Positions 37,228-46,726 of a DNA stretch of 64,000 nt are shown here, piece after piece (the first letter of the stretch is position 1; the number at the start of each line of letters is the position of its first letter). This stretch comes from an uncultured Bacteroidales bacterium (GTDB taxonomy: Bacteria; Bacteroidota; Bacteroidia; Bacteroidales; JAUNSR01). The translations under genes were made by a program, and so were the position numbers. Below the pieces are notes generated by a model. The model was not told where the DNA came from. It searched no databases and saw nothing but the letters and a program-made list of their open reading frames with translations. Where the stretch lies: assembly GCA_947074105.1 (NCBI GenBank), contig CAMTON010000003.1, positions 1-64,000 on the forward strand, written 5' to 3'.

Positions 37228-38331
37228 TTATCTTTTTGGTCTTGCTTTGGAGAAAGTTGTCTTTTTAGAAGTACCGGTCTTACCTTTACTTCCTTTCGTA
37301 TCTTTCTTCATTTTTCTTACAGACTCAACAATAGATTTATTATTTATCGCATCTTCCAGTCGCATACCTGCTTTTTTAGCAGCAACACGGCTTCTTTTCA
37401 ATGTTTCAGCTTCCTGTTTTTTCAATTCTGACGATGTCAGTGCCGTTTTTACGCTTGCCTTCTTTTCAGTCTTTTTTCTACCTGATCTGAGCATTTTAGA
37501 CTTCGGATTCTGAGAAGCCTCTGCCATCTTAAGTTCCTTATTCCTTTTAAGGGAAGACTGCCATGCGGTGATCTTCTCCTCCCCCTTGCTCGATGTTGCT
37601 ACGTATTTTTCTTTAACAACGGAAGCACTTTCAATATAACGGTTAAGGGCGTTGACTTCAGATGGAGTAAGGAAACGCCATTCTCCTGAAGAAAGGCTTT
37701 TAATGTTAAGGTCAAGAACAGAGTCACGTCTGCATGAAACTATGATAAGATCAAGATCTTTGCATACCTTAGCGAACAGATCAATCAGCTCATAAGACGA
37801 ACTTAAAACAAGAGTAAACTCATTTATCTTTTTTACAGAAAATGAATCATCAGGAAAACCTGCCTTTATCATTTTTGAATTGATAGATTTCAGTTTTTCC
37901 TCCGTTACAGGGCGATTGAATGTCGTTATATATTCTTTAGGTATGCTGTTCAGATATGGAGTAATCTCATGAGCGACATCCCCATAGTTCGTAAGTAAAA
38001 GAAGACCTTCATAATCCTTATTCAATCGGAATATATTGTGAACTCTTTCACTGAACTTTACATATCTTGAAATATTGTCTTTTACGTTTAGCTCGGTAGA
38101 ACATGAGATACCTTCAGGCTTGTTGAACAGGATAAATATCTTTTCTTCTTTATTTTCAACCGGGCGGCCGTCAAATGTAATTTTATCGGAATCAAGATTT
38201 ATCTTCATTCCGACAGTTGGTTTTTTTCCGTTTACCTTAACTCTTCCGGCTTCGATATATGAATCAGCGTCACGTCTTGTACAAGAGATATTATCGCTGA
38301 TGAATTTATTAAGTCTTATTAGATCACTCAT
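37228..38331 (-). CDS. RluF/RsuA-like pseudouridine synthase homologue lacking the catalytic Asp
   Basis: The 367-residue protein has an N-terminal S4 RNA-binding domain (IRLNKFISDNISCTRRDADSYIEAGRVKVNG, about 5-36) and a pseudouridine-synthase-like core (about 62-215). A Lys/Ser/Ala-rich basic tail (about 265-367) probably binds RNA. In the family signature GRLDKDxxGLLLLTNDG the Asp is the catalytic residue; here the segment is FRLNKDYEGLLLLTNYG, so Asp is replaced by Asn 104 (codon AAT at 38022-38020), and the Gly before Arg is also lost. It may be inactive as a synthase but still bind rRNA. Whether this is a lineage-wide change cannot be told from one sequence. Confidence 0.85.
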   Translation of the reverse strand: MSDLIRLNKFISDNISCTRRDADSYIEAGRVKVNGKKPTVGMKINLDSDKITFDGRPVENKEEKIFILFNKPEGISCSTELNVKDNISRYVKFSERVHNIFRLNKDYEGLLLLTNYGDVAHEITPYLNSIPKEYITTFNRPVTEEKLKSINSKMIKAGFPDDSFSVKKINEFTLVLSSSYELIDLFAKVCKDLDLIIVSCRRDSVLDLNIKSLSSGEWRFLTPSEVNALNRYIESASVVKEKYVATSSKGEEKITAWQSSLKRNKELKMAEASQNPKSKMLRSGRKKTEKKASVKTALTSSELKKQEAETLKRSRVAAKKAGMRLEDAINNKSIVESVRKMKKDTKGSKGKTGTSKKTTFSKARPKR

Positions 38332-38538
38332 TTCTTATATAATATTTTACACAAAGGTATAAAAGTGTTTTGTTTCTCTTTTAATGAGAAGTTATTATTT
38401 GGAATATTAAACATATATGAATATGTTATTTTAATTATGTTTGCTTTTAAACTACAGAATAACGGTGATAACTGAGATTTTATAACATTATATTTATATT
38501 TGCAGAAAATATAGATAAAACCAATTGTAATCGTCAAT

Positions 38539-38988
38539 ATGAATCCTGTAAGACAAATAACCAACTACCTGAAATCCCAAGGTTTCAGTCCTGAATACGA
38601 CAAAGACTCATTCACACTGTTTGTTGAATCGCAGACAGATTCTGAGGATATCCAGTCAAGATTTTATTATGATCTGGATATGAAAGTCCTGTCATGCCAG
38701 GCTATTTATACAGAAGATCTTCCGAAAGAAAACTATTATGAACTATGTGTTCTTGCAAATCTTCTTAATGAAGCTATAGGATTCGGTTCATTTATAATCC
38801 TTGACAGGGAAAATCTGATATTCGAAATAAACCATCTGACAGACAGTGACACTATTATGCCTGATGATGTTCTTGATAAGCTGTCAATGATTCCGTCTGA
38901 AGCTTTATTTGATCACATTAATGCTTTTAAGGAAGTTGCAGCAGGCAAAATGAAAGCAGAAGAGGCTTTTAAAGAAACTACATTATAA
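38539..38988 (+). CDS. YbjN-like small protein, function unknown
   Basis: The 149-residue acidic soluble protein has alternating helix and strand predictions like the YbjN/type III secretion chaperone-like fold: an N-terminal helix (MNPVRQITNYLKSQGFSP), a central antiparallel sheet and a C-terminal helix. The sequence match is weak and I make the family call tentatively. It has no signal peptide. It is convergent with nhaC and separated from it by a clear terminator. Confidence 0.6.
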   Translation: MNPVRQITNYLKSQGFSPEYDKDSFTLFVESQTDSEDIQSRFYYDLDMKVLSCQAIYTEDLPKENYYELCVLANLLNEAIGFGSFIILDRENLIFEINHLTDSDTIMPDDVLDKLSMIPSEALFDHINAFKEVAAGKMKAEEAFKETTL

Positions 38989-38997
38989 AGACAAAAA

Positions 38998-39040
38998 AAT
39001 GCACGCAAAGATTATAAATCATTTTGCGTGCATTTTTTGT
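38998..39040. terminator. bidirectional terminator
   Basis: AATGCACGCAAA (38998-39009) and TTTGCGTGCATT (39023-39034) pair exactly, with A-run before and T-run after. It serves the YbjN-like gene and, in the other direction, nhaC. Confidence 0.9.
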
Positions 39041-39058
39041 TTATCGTTATTATCTGTC

Positions 39059-40534
39059 TTAAGCTATAAAAGCTTTTTCTTCCGAAATCACAGATTCCTG
39101 CGAAACAGGTTTTATCTTATATCCTATTGCTGCAATAATAAGCGTCATAACAGGACTTATAATATTGAAGAAACAATAAGGCATATATGTAAGAGTCATA
39201 ACTCCGAGCACCGACGATTGCGCCATACCGCATGTATTCCATGGAATAAGAACAGATGTCACCGTAGCCGAGTCCTCAAGTGTACGGCTCAGCAGTTCGT
39301 CAGGAATACCTTTCTTCTTATAAGTTCCGAGAAACATTCTTCCAGGTAAAAGAATTGCAATATACTGATCGGCAGCCGCCGCATTTAGAAACAGACATGA
39401 AGTCACAGTAGAGGCAACGGTAGAAAAAGTGGATTTCATTAAAGTTGCCATTTTCTGAGTTATAGTCTGAAGCATACCGCTTGCTTCCATAACGCCTCCA
39501 AAGGTCATTGCACATATAACAAGCCATATAGTATTTAGCATACCACTCATTCCTTTTGTCGCAACAAGAGTATTTAAGACTTCATTTCCGGTCTCCGGTG
39601 TGGTTTTACCATACATCACTCTTACGATTGAAGTAAGTTTTCCAACCAAAGGAGTTGTACTGTCTCCTGCCAGCTCTGAAAGCATATCCGGCTGAAATAT
39701 AAATGCAGCAATCGAACCTGTGATTACAGATGTGAATACTACAACAATTGCCGGTACCCTTTTTAAGATAAGTGCAAATGTTATAAGCGGCACAATAAAC
39801 AACCATGGCGTTATATTGTAGCTATCCGATAATGCCGTTACCAGTTCTGAAGTATTGACAGCCGAATCACTTTTAAAACTTAGTCCGTATATAAGGTAAA
39901 TGACAAGCGCTATTATAAATGAAGGCACAGTAGTTATCATCATATATCTGATATGACGAAAAATAGGAACTCCCGCTACACTTGATGCCATATTAGTAGT
40001 TTCAGAAAGCGGAGAAACCTTGTCACCGAAATATGCTCCTGAAATTATTGCCCCGGCAATCCATCCCGTCTCAAAACCGAGAGCTTTTCCTATTCCCAAC
40101 AACCCGATACCGATCGTTGCTATCGTTGTCCATGAACTTCCGGAGCTAACCGATATTATAGCAGCGGCAATACATGAGGTAACAAGAAAAAACGTAGGAT
40201 TAATAAACTTAAGCCCGTAAAATATCATTGTAGGGATTATGCCGCTTACCATCCACGTTCCTGCCAGCGCGCCAATAAACAAAAGTAAAATGATTGCTGA
40301 TGTTGAAGTAGAGATGCTGCTTATGATCCCCTTTTCAAGGTCATCCCACTTTCTTTTTTTTGATATCATTGATATGCCGGCAACAATAGCTGATGCTGAA
40401 AGTAATACAATCTGCACTGACCCGTCGAGAGCTGAATCGCCGAAAATTCGGACATTCAGGACAAGCATGACAATTAATGCAATAAGCGGAATGATGGAAA
40501 TCGCGAATCCCGGTAGATTTCTATTCTGATTCAT
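39059..40534 (-). CDS. nhaC: Na+/H+ antiporter, NhaC family
   Basis: NhaC-type antiporters exchange Na+ for H+ across the inner membrane for salt and pH balance. From the ATG at 40534 the product is 491 residues with about eleven helices. Family features include SSGSSWTTIATIGIGLLGIGKALG (about 146-170), ISGAYFGDKVSPLSETTNMASS (about 181-203) and a C-terminal half that repeats this pattern. The frame is open to 40588, but a -7 box (TAACTTTG, 40593-40586 on the minus strand) overlaps that start, so the later ATG (MNQNRNLPGF) is preferred. It is divergent from the porin gene. Confidence 0.92.
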   Translation of the reverse strand: MNQNRNLPGFAISIIPLIALIVMLVLNVRIFGDSALDGSVQIVLLSASAIVAGISMISKKRKWDDLEKGIISSISTSTSAIILLLFIGALAGTWMVSGIIPTMIFYGLKFINPTFFLVTSCIAAAIISVSSGSSWTTIATIGIGLLGIGKALGFETGWIAGAIISGAYFGDKVSPLSETTNMASSVAGVPIFRHIRYMMITTVPSFIIALVIYLIYGLSFKSDSAVNTSELVTALSDSYNITPWLFIVPLITFALILKRVPAIVVVFTSVITGSIAAFIFQPDMLSELAGDSTTPLVGKLTSIVRVMYGKTTPETGNEVLNTLVATKGMSGMLNTIWLVICAMTFGGVMEASGMLQTITQKMATLMKSTFSTVASTVTSCLFLNAAAADQYIAILLPGRMFLGTYKKKGIPDELLSRTLEDSATVTSVLIPWNTCGMAQSSVLGVMTLTYMPYCFFNIISPVMTLIIAAIGYKIKPVSQESVISEEKAFIA

Positions 40535-40585
40535 TGAATAAAGCGTAGTTAATTTGATGAATATGTAACATTTATAATGTTGACG

Positions 40586-40593
40586 CAAAGTTA
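40586..40593 (-). promoter_or_regulatory. -7 box of nhaC
   Basis: CAAAGTTA reads TAACTTTG on the minus strand and continues GCGTCAA. The -33 box is unclear. It resembles the divergent porin promoter (TAACTTTGCGCCAA). Confidence 0.5.
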
Positions 40594-40724
40594 AGAGCTT
40601 TTATTTATATAGAATCGCTCTATTTAGTGAAATAGAGATAATTAAATCTTAAATTTGATTTATGCGATAGAATAATCGTATGTTTGAAATTTTATTGATT
40701 TTTTTTATCACTATTTTGAGATAT

Positions 40725-40757
40725 TTTGAATCAGGTTAAAATTAAACATTAACTTTG
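40725..40757 (+). promoter_or_regulatory. promoter of the porin gene
   Basis: TTTG (40725-40728) and TAACTTTG (40750-40757) match the -33 and -7 boxes with a 21-base spacer. Transcription would begin near 40764, which excludes the TTG start at 40755 and supports the ATG at 40821. Confidence 0.7.
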
Positions 40758-40820
40758 CGCCAATTTAAAAATACCGAGGTCAATAAAGACGCTATAAAAA
40801 TACAAACGCCTGATTTTAAA

Positions 40821-41966
40821 ATGGTTAAGAATTCATTGCAAAAATTATTATTATTGATGGCATTCATGTTAATTTCTATCAATAATAGTTATTCTTCCGA
40901 CACAAAGAATAGTTCGGAAACAGAAAGAGAGGTTGTTCCGGATGCGAATGAGAAAGCAGTAGAAGTAAAAAACGAAACAGAAAAACCTGCAACAGAAGCT
41001 ATTACTAAAAACGAAGAAGTCAAACCTGTTGCCGAACACAAATACACAGTGAAAGTCGGCGGATTTCTTACCGTAAGAAGCAGGTGGGACGATGTTCCGG
41101 GAAACAATCCGGGTTTTGACCTGAGATTTGCCCGTCTTACACTTACAGGTAAACTTACTCCCGACTTTTCATATAAGTTTCAAAGTGAATTCGTCGGAAC
41201 CGTTCGTATTCTTGACCTTATGCTGGGATGGAATAAATATGAATTCTTTAATGTCACTGCAGGTCAGCAGAAAAGAAACTTCACTTTTGAAAATTATCTT
41301 GCTCCTTTCGCAATTACAGTAAGCGACTATTCTCAGAATGTGCTTAATCTTGGTGGTTTCTTTGACCGTGTAGGAGAACATGCATGCGGAGGTCGTGATG
41401 TCGGCGTTACAGTTTCCGGAGAGTTCTTTAAAACAGGCAACCACAATCTGTTTAAATATGCCTTAGGTGTATTTAACGGTGAAGGGATAAACAAAACTGA
41501 TAAAAACAAGGGAAAAGATCTTATCGGATCTTTATATATACAGCCGGTAAAAGACCTTTTCATTGGTGGAGGTTATTGGGACGGAGAATTCGGCCCGGAT
41601 TCAATTTCAGTAGACAGAAAAAGATGGACTGTCGGTGTGAGCTATTCTTCAAAAGGATATATTTTCCGTTCTGAATATATTGCTTCTAAAGGAGGTATTC
41701 TTGAAAAAGATAACGTCGCTATGGCATCCGACGGATGGTATGCGGTAGCAGAAGTGCCGGTATTTAAGAAATTCGGTGTTGGTGCGAAATATGACCTTTA
41801 CAGAGATGACAAGACAATGAAAAACGCCACGATAAAATATTACGGTTCTCTGAACTGGTATATTAATAAATACGTAATACTTCAGGGCTGTTATTGCTTT
41901 ACCGATGACAGAGCAAAAAATACAGATTACAACGGAGTAGCTGTCCAGCTGTTTTTCCGATATTGA
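40821..41966 (+). CDS. phosphate-selective porin O/P-type outer-membrane protein
   Basis: From the ATG at 40821 the 381-residue product starts MVKNSLQKLLLLMAFML and has a signal peptide ending near SYSS. An acidic Glu/Lys/Ala-rich spacer follows (about 30-75), and then a beta-barrel (about 80-381) with alternating aromatic and polar strands ending in VAVQLFFRY, where the terminal aromatic fits outer-membrane insertion. The early barrel part (VGGFLTVRSRWDD...FDLRFARLTLTGKL) matches the porin O/P family. Substrate choice is uncertain despite the family name. It is divergent from nhaC and has its own promoter and terminator. Confidence 0.85.
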   Translation: MVKNSLQKLLLLMAFMLISINNSYSSDTKNSSETEREVVPDANEKAVEVKNETEKPATEAITKNEEVKPVAEHKYTVKVGGFLTVRSRWDDVPGNNPGFDLRFARLTLTGKLTPDFSYKFQSEFVGTVRILDLMLGWNKYEFFNVTAGQQKRNFTFENYLAPFAITVSDYSQNVLNLGGFFDRVGEHACGGRDVGVTVSGEFFKTGNHNLFKYALGVFNGEGINKTDKNKGKDLIGSLYIQPVKDLFIGGGYWDGEFGPDSISVDRKRWTVGVSYSSKGYIFRSEYIASKGGILEKDNVAMASDGWYAVAEVPVFKKFGVGAKYDLYRDDKTMKNATIKYYGSLNWYINKYVILQGCYCFTDDRAKNTDYNGVAVQLFFRY

Positions 41967-41989
41967 TAAAATACTTAATAAGGATAATA

Positions 41990-42040
41990 AAAATCCGCTA
42001 TATATGATTCCGAAAACGGATATATATAGCGGATTTTTCT
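41990..42040 (+). terminator. terminator of the porin gene
   Basis: AAAATCCGCTATATA (41990-42004) pairs with TATATAGCGGATTTT (42023-42037) around an inner TCCG/CGGA pair, then T-rich sequence. Confidence 0.85.
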
Positions 42041-42226
42041 TTTAATATATTGTTATGGATATTTATTCCGGGAATTTGCATTATTATAATATCTCCGGGC
42101 GTATAAATAAAGGCTTGTTTGTTCTTATTTATTTGTGTTTATTTAGATTATTCAACTATTTAATCATTATTTTTGTTTTTATATTGTTTATAGTAAATTT
42201 TAAAAACCATAATAAATTAAAATCTT

Positions 42227-42790
42227 ATGCAAAGTCTAAAAATCAATTCTTCGTCACCATATTTTACCGGTATTCTGGCTATTCTGTTGGGACTTGTAAT
42301 GGCAATATGGCCGGGAGATTCAGTAAAGTTCACTGTCAAGATACTTGGGTGGTTTCTTGTATTAATGGGCGGAGTGCCTATTATAATATCTTTAATGAAA
42401 AAGATTCCCATCTCATTTTTCTCTGTAGCGACATTTATCTTAGGTATCATAATATTGTGCTTTCAGCATTTCTTCATAAGCATTTTCATGTGGATATTCG
42501 GAATTCTGCTGATTCTGGGTGCAATCCAGCAGTTTAATATTATGACAATAGCGAAAAAAAGCGGCGCGAATATAGGCTTCATAAATATGATTTATCCGGC
42601 TATATTACTTCTTGCAGGAGTGCTTGTGCTCATAAATCCATTTTCAACAATGGAAGCTGTTATGATATTCTTCGGAGTAAGTATCATCTTCTACGGAATA
42701 ACTATAATAATTAATCAGATAAGGTTCCAGAAAATGATAGAACGCATTAAAAAGGAAGAATCTAAATTTGATATTACCGACAAACAATAG
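42227..42790 (+). CDS. HdeD/DUF308-family membrane protein
   Basis: The 187-residue protein has six hydrophobic helices in pairs, typical of the HdeD (DUF308) family: IWPGDSVKFTVKILGWFLVLMGG (about 27-49) and the later repeat INPFSTMEAVMIFFGVSIIFYGI (about 136-158). HdeD in E. coli is linked to acid resistance; other members are of unknown function. The C-terminal tail (about 162-187) is charged and cytoplasmic. It stands alone, with a terminator hairpin at 42829-42875. Confidence 0.88.
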   Translation: MQSLKINSSSPYFTGILAILLGLVMAIWPGDSVKFTVKILGWFLVLMGGVPIIISLMKKIPISFFSVATFILGIIILCFQHFFISIFMWIFGILLILGAIQQFNIMTIAKKSGANIGFINMIYPAILLLAGVLVLINPFSTMEAVMIFFGVSIIFYGITIIINQIRFQKMIERIKKEESKFDITDKQ

Positions 42791-42828
42791 TAATATGATT
42801 TTCTGCCGTTAGAAGGTAAGATTTAATA

Positions 42829-42875
42829 AAGAATGAGAATATTTCAGTATAGGTCACTGATATATTCTCATTCTT
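42829..42875 (+). terminator. terminator of the HdeD-like gene
   Basis: AAGAATGAGAATAT (42829-42842) pairs with ATATTCTCATTCTT (42862-42875) and extends inward, followed by a short T-rich stretch. The rest of the gap to cysQ contains only its promoter region. Confidence 0.75.
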
Positions 42876-43113
42876 CTTTAATTATGCCTGATTTATAAAG
42901 AGGTCATATTATTAGTGACAAAAACAATATATAAAATACGTAGTCATGCTATCAACCTGTTTAATACCGACAGGATCAGAAAGACTGTCATATTTATTTA
43001 AGACAATTATTTTGTATTTTTATATTTATATTTTTATTTATTTATAAAGTCTTAAATCATTTCTGATGCAGTTAAACATTAAAAAGAGAACACTGATCAA
43101 GTTTAAAAATCAA

Positions 43114-43121
43114 TATCTTTG
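43114..43121 (+). promoter_or_regulatory. -7 box of the cysQ gene
   Basis: TATCTTTG matches the -7 box. It overlaps the first possible start of the reading frame (43119), so translation from the ATG at 43218, with a leader of about 90 bases, is more likely. The -33 box is weak. Confidence 0.5.
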
Positions 43122-43217
43122 ATTGATAAAGCTATTATTTTTATTGAAAAAGCTTCATTGTTAATAAAAAAAGACCAAACTTTGAAGTTAAATTTAATTT
43201 TAAACTCAATCCTTTAT

Positions 43218-44063
43218 ATGGAACTTAACATACTTACAAAACTTGCGATAAAAGCATCATTGCAGGCAGGCTATAAAATCATGGATATATACAATGATCC
43301 TAAGAGTGATTTCAACATACAGACAAAGACTGATAATTCACCTCTTACTATAGCGGATAAAAACAGTAATGATATTATTATACGTTTTTTGGTTCAGTCA
43401 GGATTTCCAATATTAAGTGAAGAGGAAAAAGAACTTCCTTACAGCGAAAGAAAAGATAATAAGAATCTGTGGATCGTTGATCCTCTTGACGGAACTAAGG
43501 AGTTTATCAAAAGAAACGGAGAGTTTACTGTAAATATCGCATTTGTGGAAGAGGGTATTCCCGTACTTGGAGTAATTTATGTTCCGGTAACGCGAACTTT
43601 ATATTTTGCAAATAAATTGATAGGATCTTATAAACTTTGTCTGGAAAAAGATTCTGATTCAGAGAAAATGATTAAGAACAATGAACCTGAATCTATAGAT
43701 CTTCAGGCTCTGATGGATAAAGCTGAAGAACTTCCTGTAGCTCATCATCGCAAAAGGGGTTCTGTAGTTGTCGTAGCTTCAAGATCGCATAATAATGAAC
43801 TTACAGAGGAATACATCTCCAGATTGAAAGAAAAATACAGCGATGTTGAGATTGTATCAAGCGGTAGTTCTATTAAAATATGCCTTGTTGCAGAAGGTGT
43901 AGCAGATATCTATCCACGCTTCGCACCTACAATGGAATGGGATACTGCGGCAGGTCAGGCAATTGCGGTTTTCGCAGGAAAACAGGTAGTTATGATAGAT
44001 GAGACAACACCTTTAATATATAATAAAGAAAATTTACTTAATCCTTATTTTATTGTAAAATAA
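43218..44063 (+). CDS. cysQ: 3'(2'),5'-bisphosphate nucleotidase CysQ
   Basis: CysQ removes the 3'-phosphate from PAP, the by-product of PAPS-dependent sulfotransfer, and can also act on PAPS. From the ATG at 43218 the product is 281 residues. Metal-binding motifs of the Li+-sensitive phosphatase family are present: EEEK near 74, WIVDPLDGTKEFIKRNGEFTVNIAF near 91-115 and WDTAAGQAIA near 241-250. The upstream in-frame ATG or TTG region adds a non-family extension. It opens a block of sulfate-activation genes, which explains its presence: PAP inhibits sulfotransferases. Confidence 0.95.
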   Translation: MELNILTKLAIKASLQAGYKIMDIYNDPKSDFNIQTKTDNSPLTIADKNSNDIIIRFLVQSGFPILSEEEKELPYSERKDNKNLWIVDPLDGTKEFIKRNGEFTVNIAFVEEGIPVLGVIYVPVTRTLYFANKLIGSYKLCLEKDSDSEKMIKNNEPESIDLQALMDKAEELPVAHHRKRGSVVVVASRSHNNELTEEYISRLKEKYSDVEIVSSGSSIKICLVAEGVADIYPRFAPTMEWDTAAGQAIAVFAGKQVVMIDETTPLIYNKENLLNPYFIVK

Positions 44064-44231
44064 CCAATCTTCATATTTGAAATTATTAAATTGAGATAAT
44101 TTATTTTACGTTGCCGTAAAACTGATATATCTTCACGGAAAATTTTAGAGGTTCAGATTTTATAAATTGCAAATTCACTGGATATTAACCGTCCGGTGAC
44201 ATATTCATTATAATCGTTTAGTGTTCACAAT

Positions 44232-46034
44232 ATGACAATTCAAGGTTTTTATATTCTTTTTCTGATAATAGTAATGATTGCTATATTGGTGAAAGATAAA
44301 CTTCGTCCGGGTATAGTGCTGTTTACGGTTGTCGTTCTTATGATGGTTGGCGGCGTCATTGATTCAAAAGAGGCGCTTATAGGATTCAGTAATAAGGGTA
44401 TGATTACTGTGGGATTATTATATCTTGTAAGTGAGGGAGTAAGCCGAAGCGGAGCTCTTAACAGAATAGCACAGATGATGCTTCCGACAAAAAAAGGTAA
44501 TTTTTCCAGGATGCTTTCAAGAATGCTGATTCCGGTATCGGGACTTTCTGCCTTTCTTAACAACACACCTATTGTCATCATATTTGCGCCAATGCTAAAA
44601 AAATGGTCGGAATATGTGAACGTCCCTTCTAAGAAAATACTGATTCCTCTTTCTTATGCTACGATTCTTGGTGGTATGTGTACTGTTGTTGGTACCACTA
44701 CTAATCTTGTTGTAGATGGGATGATGATAAGCGAGACAGGTAAAGGAATGCCTATTTTTGAAATAGGTAAAGTAGGCTTGCCTATCGCCATTGTAGGTTT
44801 GATTTATATAATATTCGCATCCAGATATCTTTTACCGAAAGATGATGATAATGTTAATAATGAAAAGTCTATAATAAAGGAATATTATTACGATGTTACG
44901 GTTCCGGAAAACAGTAAATATATAGGAAAGAAGATCACCAGAGGTCATTCAGATATAATACCGGATATCAAGGTAAAAAGTATCAGAAGTAATGGCGAAC
45001 TGATAGAGGTTGAGACAAATGTTCATACGATAAAGAATAACGATAAGTTTGAAATAGCAGGTAAGTCGTCGCTTCTTAACGTATTGATGAATAATAAAGA
45101 GCTTAAACTGAATTGTCTTCATGAGTATGAAGATAAGTTCCGTGAAAAAGCGACAGTACAGGTTGAAGCCGTACTGGCACCCCGTTTTCCGGGTATAGGG
45201 AAAACACTTGCAGAATTTGACTTTCACCGTCACTATGGAGCTGCGGTGATGTCGCTTCACAGAAACGGTACAAGAATAACAGAAAATCTTAATGATCTGA
45301 AACTTCAGGTAGGTGATAATCTGATTCTTCTTACGGACGATTCGTTTATGCCTGCATGGGGAGAGTCTTCTGTTTTCTATTTGCTTTCCCAGACCGGAGA
45401 GGTAAGAAAGAAAGAGGGTACTAAACGCCGTTTATTTGCACTTGCTCTGACAGCCATAATGATTTTCGGAGCAGCTGTGGGAGATAAGATACATATTCCG
45501 AACTTCAGAATCGATATGTTCTCAATGGCGGCCATAACTACTGTAATAATGGCCTGGACCAATTTGTTTCCGGTCAAGAAGTATACAAAGTTTATCAGTT
45601 GGGATGTCATGATAACTATAGCCTGCGCCTTTGCCATAAGTAAAGGGATGATGAATTCAGGGATGGCTGCTTTTATTGCAAAAAACACAATCGGAGCAGT
45701 ATATGACCTTGGACCTCAGGTAGTATTGGCTGTATTATTTATAATAACATGTCTTTTCACTGAGATTATTACAAATAATGCGGCGGCAGCTCTTGCCTTC
45801 CCTATCGCCCTGGAGGCTTCAAGGCAATTAGGAGTAGATCCGCTTCCGTTTTTCGTGACAATATGTATGGCAGCTTCAGCAAGCTTCCTGACACCGATAG
45901 GTTATCAGACAAATCTTATTGTTCAGGCAATAGGAAACTATAAATTCTCAGACTATCTGAAAGTCGGATTACCACTTACGATAATAGTATTTATTATGTC
46001 AGTTATTCTGATACCAATTATATGGCCGTTCTGA
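44232..46034 (+). CDS. SLC13/DASS-type anion permease with TrkA-C domains
   Basis: The 600-residue protein has about 11-13 hydrophobic helices split by a cytoplasmic region (about 210-390) holding two TrkA-C (RCK_C) domains: YYYDVTVPENSKYIGKKITRG... and VEAVLAPRFPGIGKTLAEFDF.... The SLC13 repeats end with FLNNTPIVIIFAPM (about 112-125) and ITNNAAAALAFPIALEASRQLG...SFLTPIGYQTNLIV (about 510-560). These are the paired anion-binding SNT/TNT-like hairpins. Given the sulfate-activation genes on both sides, sulfate is the likely substrate. Members of this family also carry dicarboxylates or phosphate. Confidence 0.9.
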   Translation: MTIQGFYILFLIIVMIAILVKDKLRPGIVLFTVVVLMMVGGVIDSKEALIGFSNKGMITVGLLYLVSEGVSRSGALNRIAQMMLPTKKGNFSRMLSRMLIPVSGLSAFLNNTPIVIIFAPMLKKWSEYVNVPSKKILIPLSYATILGGMCTVVGTTTNLVVDGMMISETGKGMPIFEIGKVGLPIAIVGLIYIIFASRYLLPKDDDNVNNEKSIIKEYYYDVTVPENSKYIGKKITRGHSDIIPDIKVKSIRSNGELIEVETNVHTIKNNDKFEIAGKSSLLNVLMNNKELKLNCLHEYEDKFREKATVQVEAVLAPRFPGIGKTLAEFDFHRHYGAAVMSLHRNGTRITENLNDLKLQVGDNLILLTDDSFMPAWGESSVFYLLSQTGEVRKKEGTKRRLFALALTAIMIFGAAVGDKIHIPNFRIDMFSMAAITTVIMAWTNLFPVKKYTKFISWDVMITIACAFAISKGMMNSGMAAFIAKNTIGAVYDLGPQVVLAVLFIITCLFTEIITNNAAAALAFPIALEASRQLGVDPLPFFVTICMAASASFLTPIGYQTNLIVQAIGNYKFSDYLKVGLPLTIIVFIMSVILIPIIWPF

Positions 46035-46085
46035 TTTTAAACGGAGGTTGTGTTTTAATAAGAATAAAAAAATTAATTGATTTCA

Positions 46086-46685
46086 ATGAAAGAAAATAAT
46101 ATATATCCGATTTTTGATAAGACTCTTCAGAGAGATGACAGAGAAAAAATGCTTAATCAGAAATCTAAAGTTCTTTGGTTTACGGGTCTTTCCGGCTCCG
46201 GAAAAAGTACTCTGGCAATTGCTCTTGAAAGAGAACTTGCAAAACGGGGTCTGCTGTGCTATCTTCTTGACGGAGACAACATAAGAACAGGTATAAATAA
46301 TAATCTAGGATTCTCAGAAAATGACCGTCAGGAAAATATCCGCAGAATTGCCGAAGTAGCTAAATTATTCATGGATTGCGGAGTGATAACACTTGCTGCT
46401 TTTATAAGCCCTACGAATGAGATAAGAGAAAAAGCAAAAGAGATTATCGGAGAAGAAAATTTCCTTGAAGTCTTTATAAGCACACCACTTGAAGAGTGCG
46501 AAAGAAGAGATATAAAAGGGTTATATCAGAAAGCAAGAAAAGGTGAAATAAAAGAGTTTACCGGCATCTCCTCTCCTTTTGAGGCTCCGGAAAACCCTAC
46601 ACTGAATATAGATACGACAAACAAAGATATCAAAGAATGTATAGAGGTCATTCTTGAAAAGATACTACCACTGGTTACATTATAA
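46086..46685 (+). CDS. cysC: adenylylsulfate (APS) kinase CysC
   Basis: CysC phosphorylates APS to PAPS with ATP. From the ATG at 46086 the product is 199 residues with an intact Walker A motif GLSGSGKST (about 36-44), the APS-binding [16 protein letters not shown] (about 65-80), [13 protein letters not shown] and the [15 protein letters not shown] lid-region sequence. This is therefore the functional kinase of the locus, in contrast to the altered kinase-like domain on CysN. It lies 51 bases after the permease and 41 bases before cysD. Confidence 0.96.
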   Translation: MKENNIYPIFDKTLQRDDREKMLNQKSKVLWFTGLSGSGKSTLAIALERELAKRGLLCYLLDGDNIRTGINNNLGFSENDRQENIRRIAEVAKLFMDCGVITLAAFISPTNEIREKAKEIIGEENFLEVFISTPLEECERRDIKGLYQKARKGEIKEFTGISSPFEAPENPTLNIDTTNKDIKECIEVILEKILPLVTL

Positions 46686-46726
46686 CCGTTATTATTAGAA
46701 GTAAAAAATCAAATACAATTATAAAT

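Noticed and set aside
38328..38564. 78-codon minus-strand frame between the RluF-like gene and the YbjN-like gene
   Set aside because: It overlaps the starts of both flanking genes and is an AT-rich Ile/Lys/Asn/Phe string typical of chance frames.
40755..40823. TTG start for the porin at 40755
   Set aside because: The TTG is part of the -7 promoter box itself (TAACTTTG), so it lies upstream of the transcript start. The ATG at 40821 gives a normal signal peptide.
42055..42537. A 160-codon plus-strand frame overlapping the HdeD-like gene
   Set aside because: It overlaps 42227-42537 out of frame with a clear family member, has a low-complexity Ile/Phe/Asn composition and no homology I recognise.
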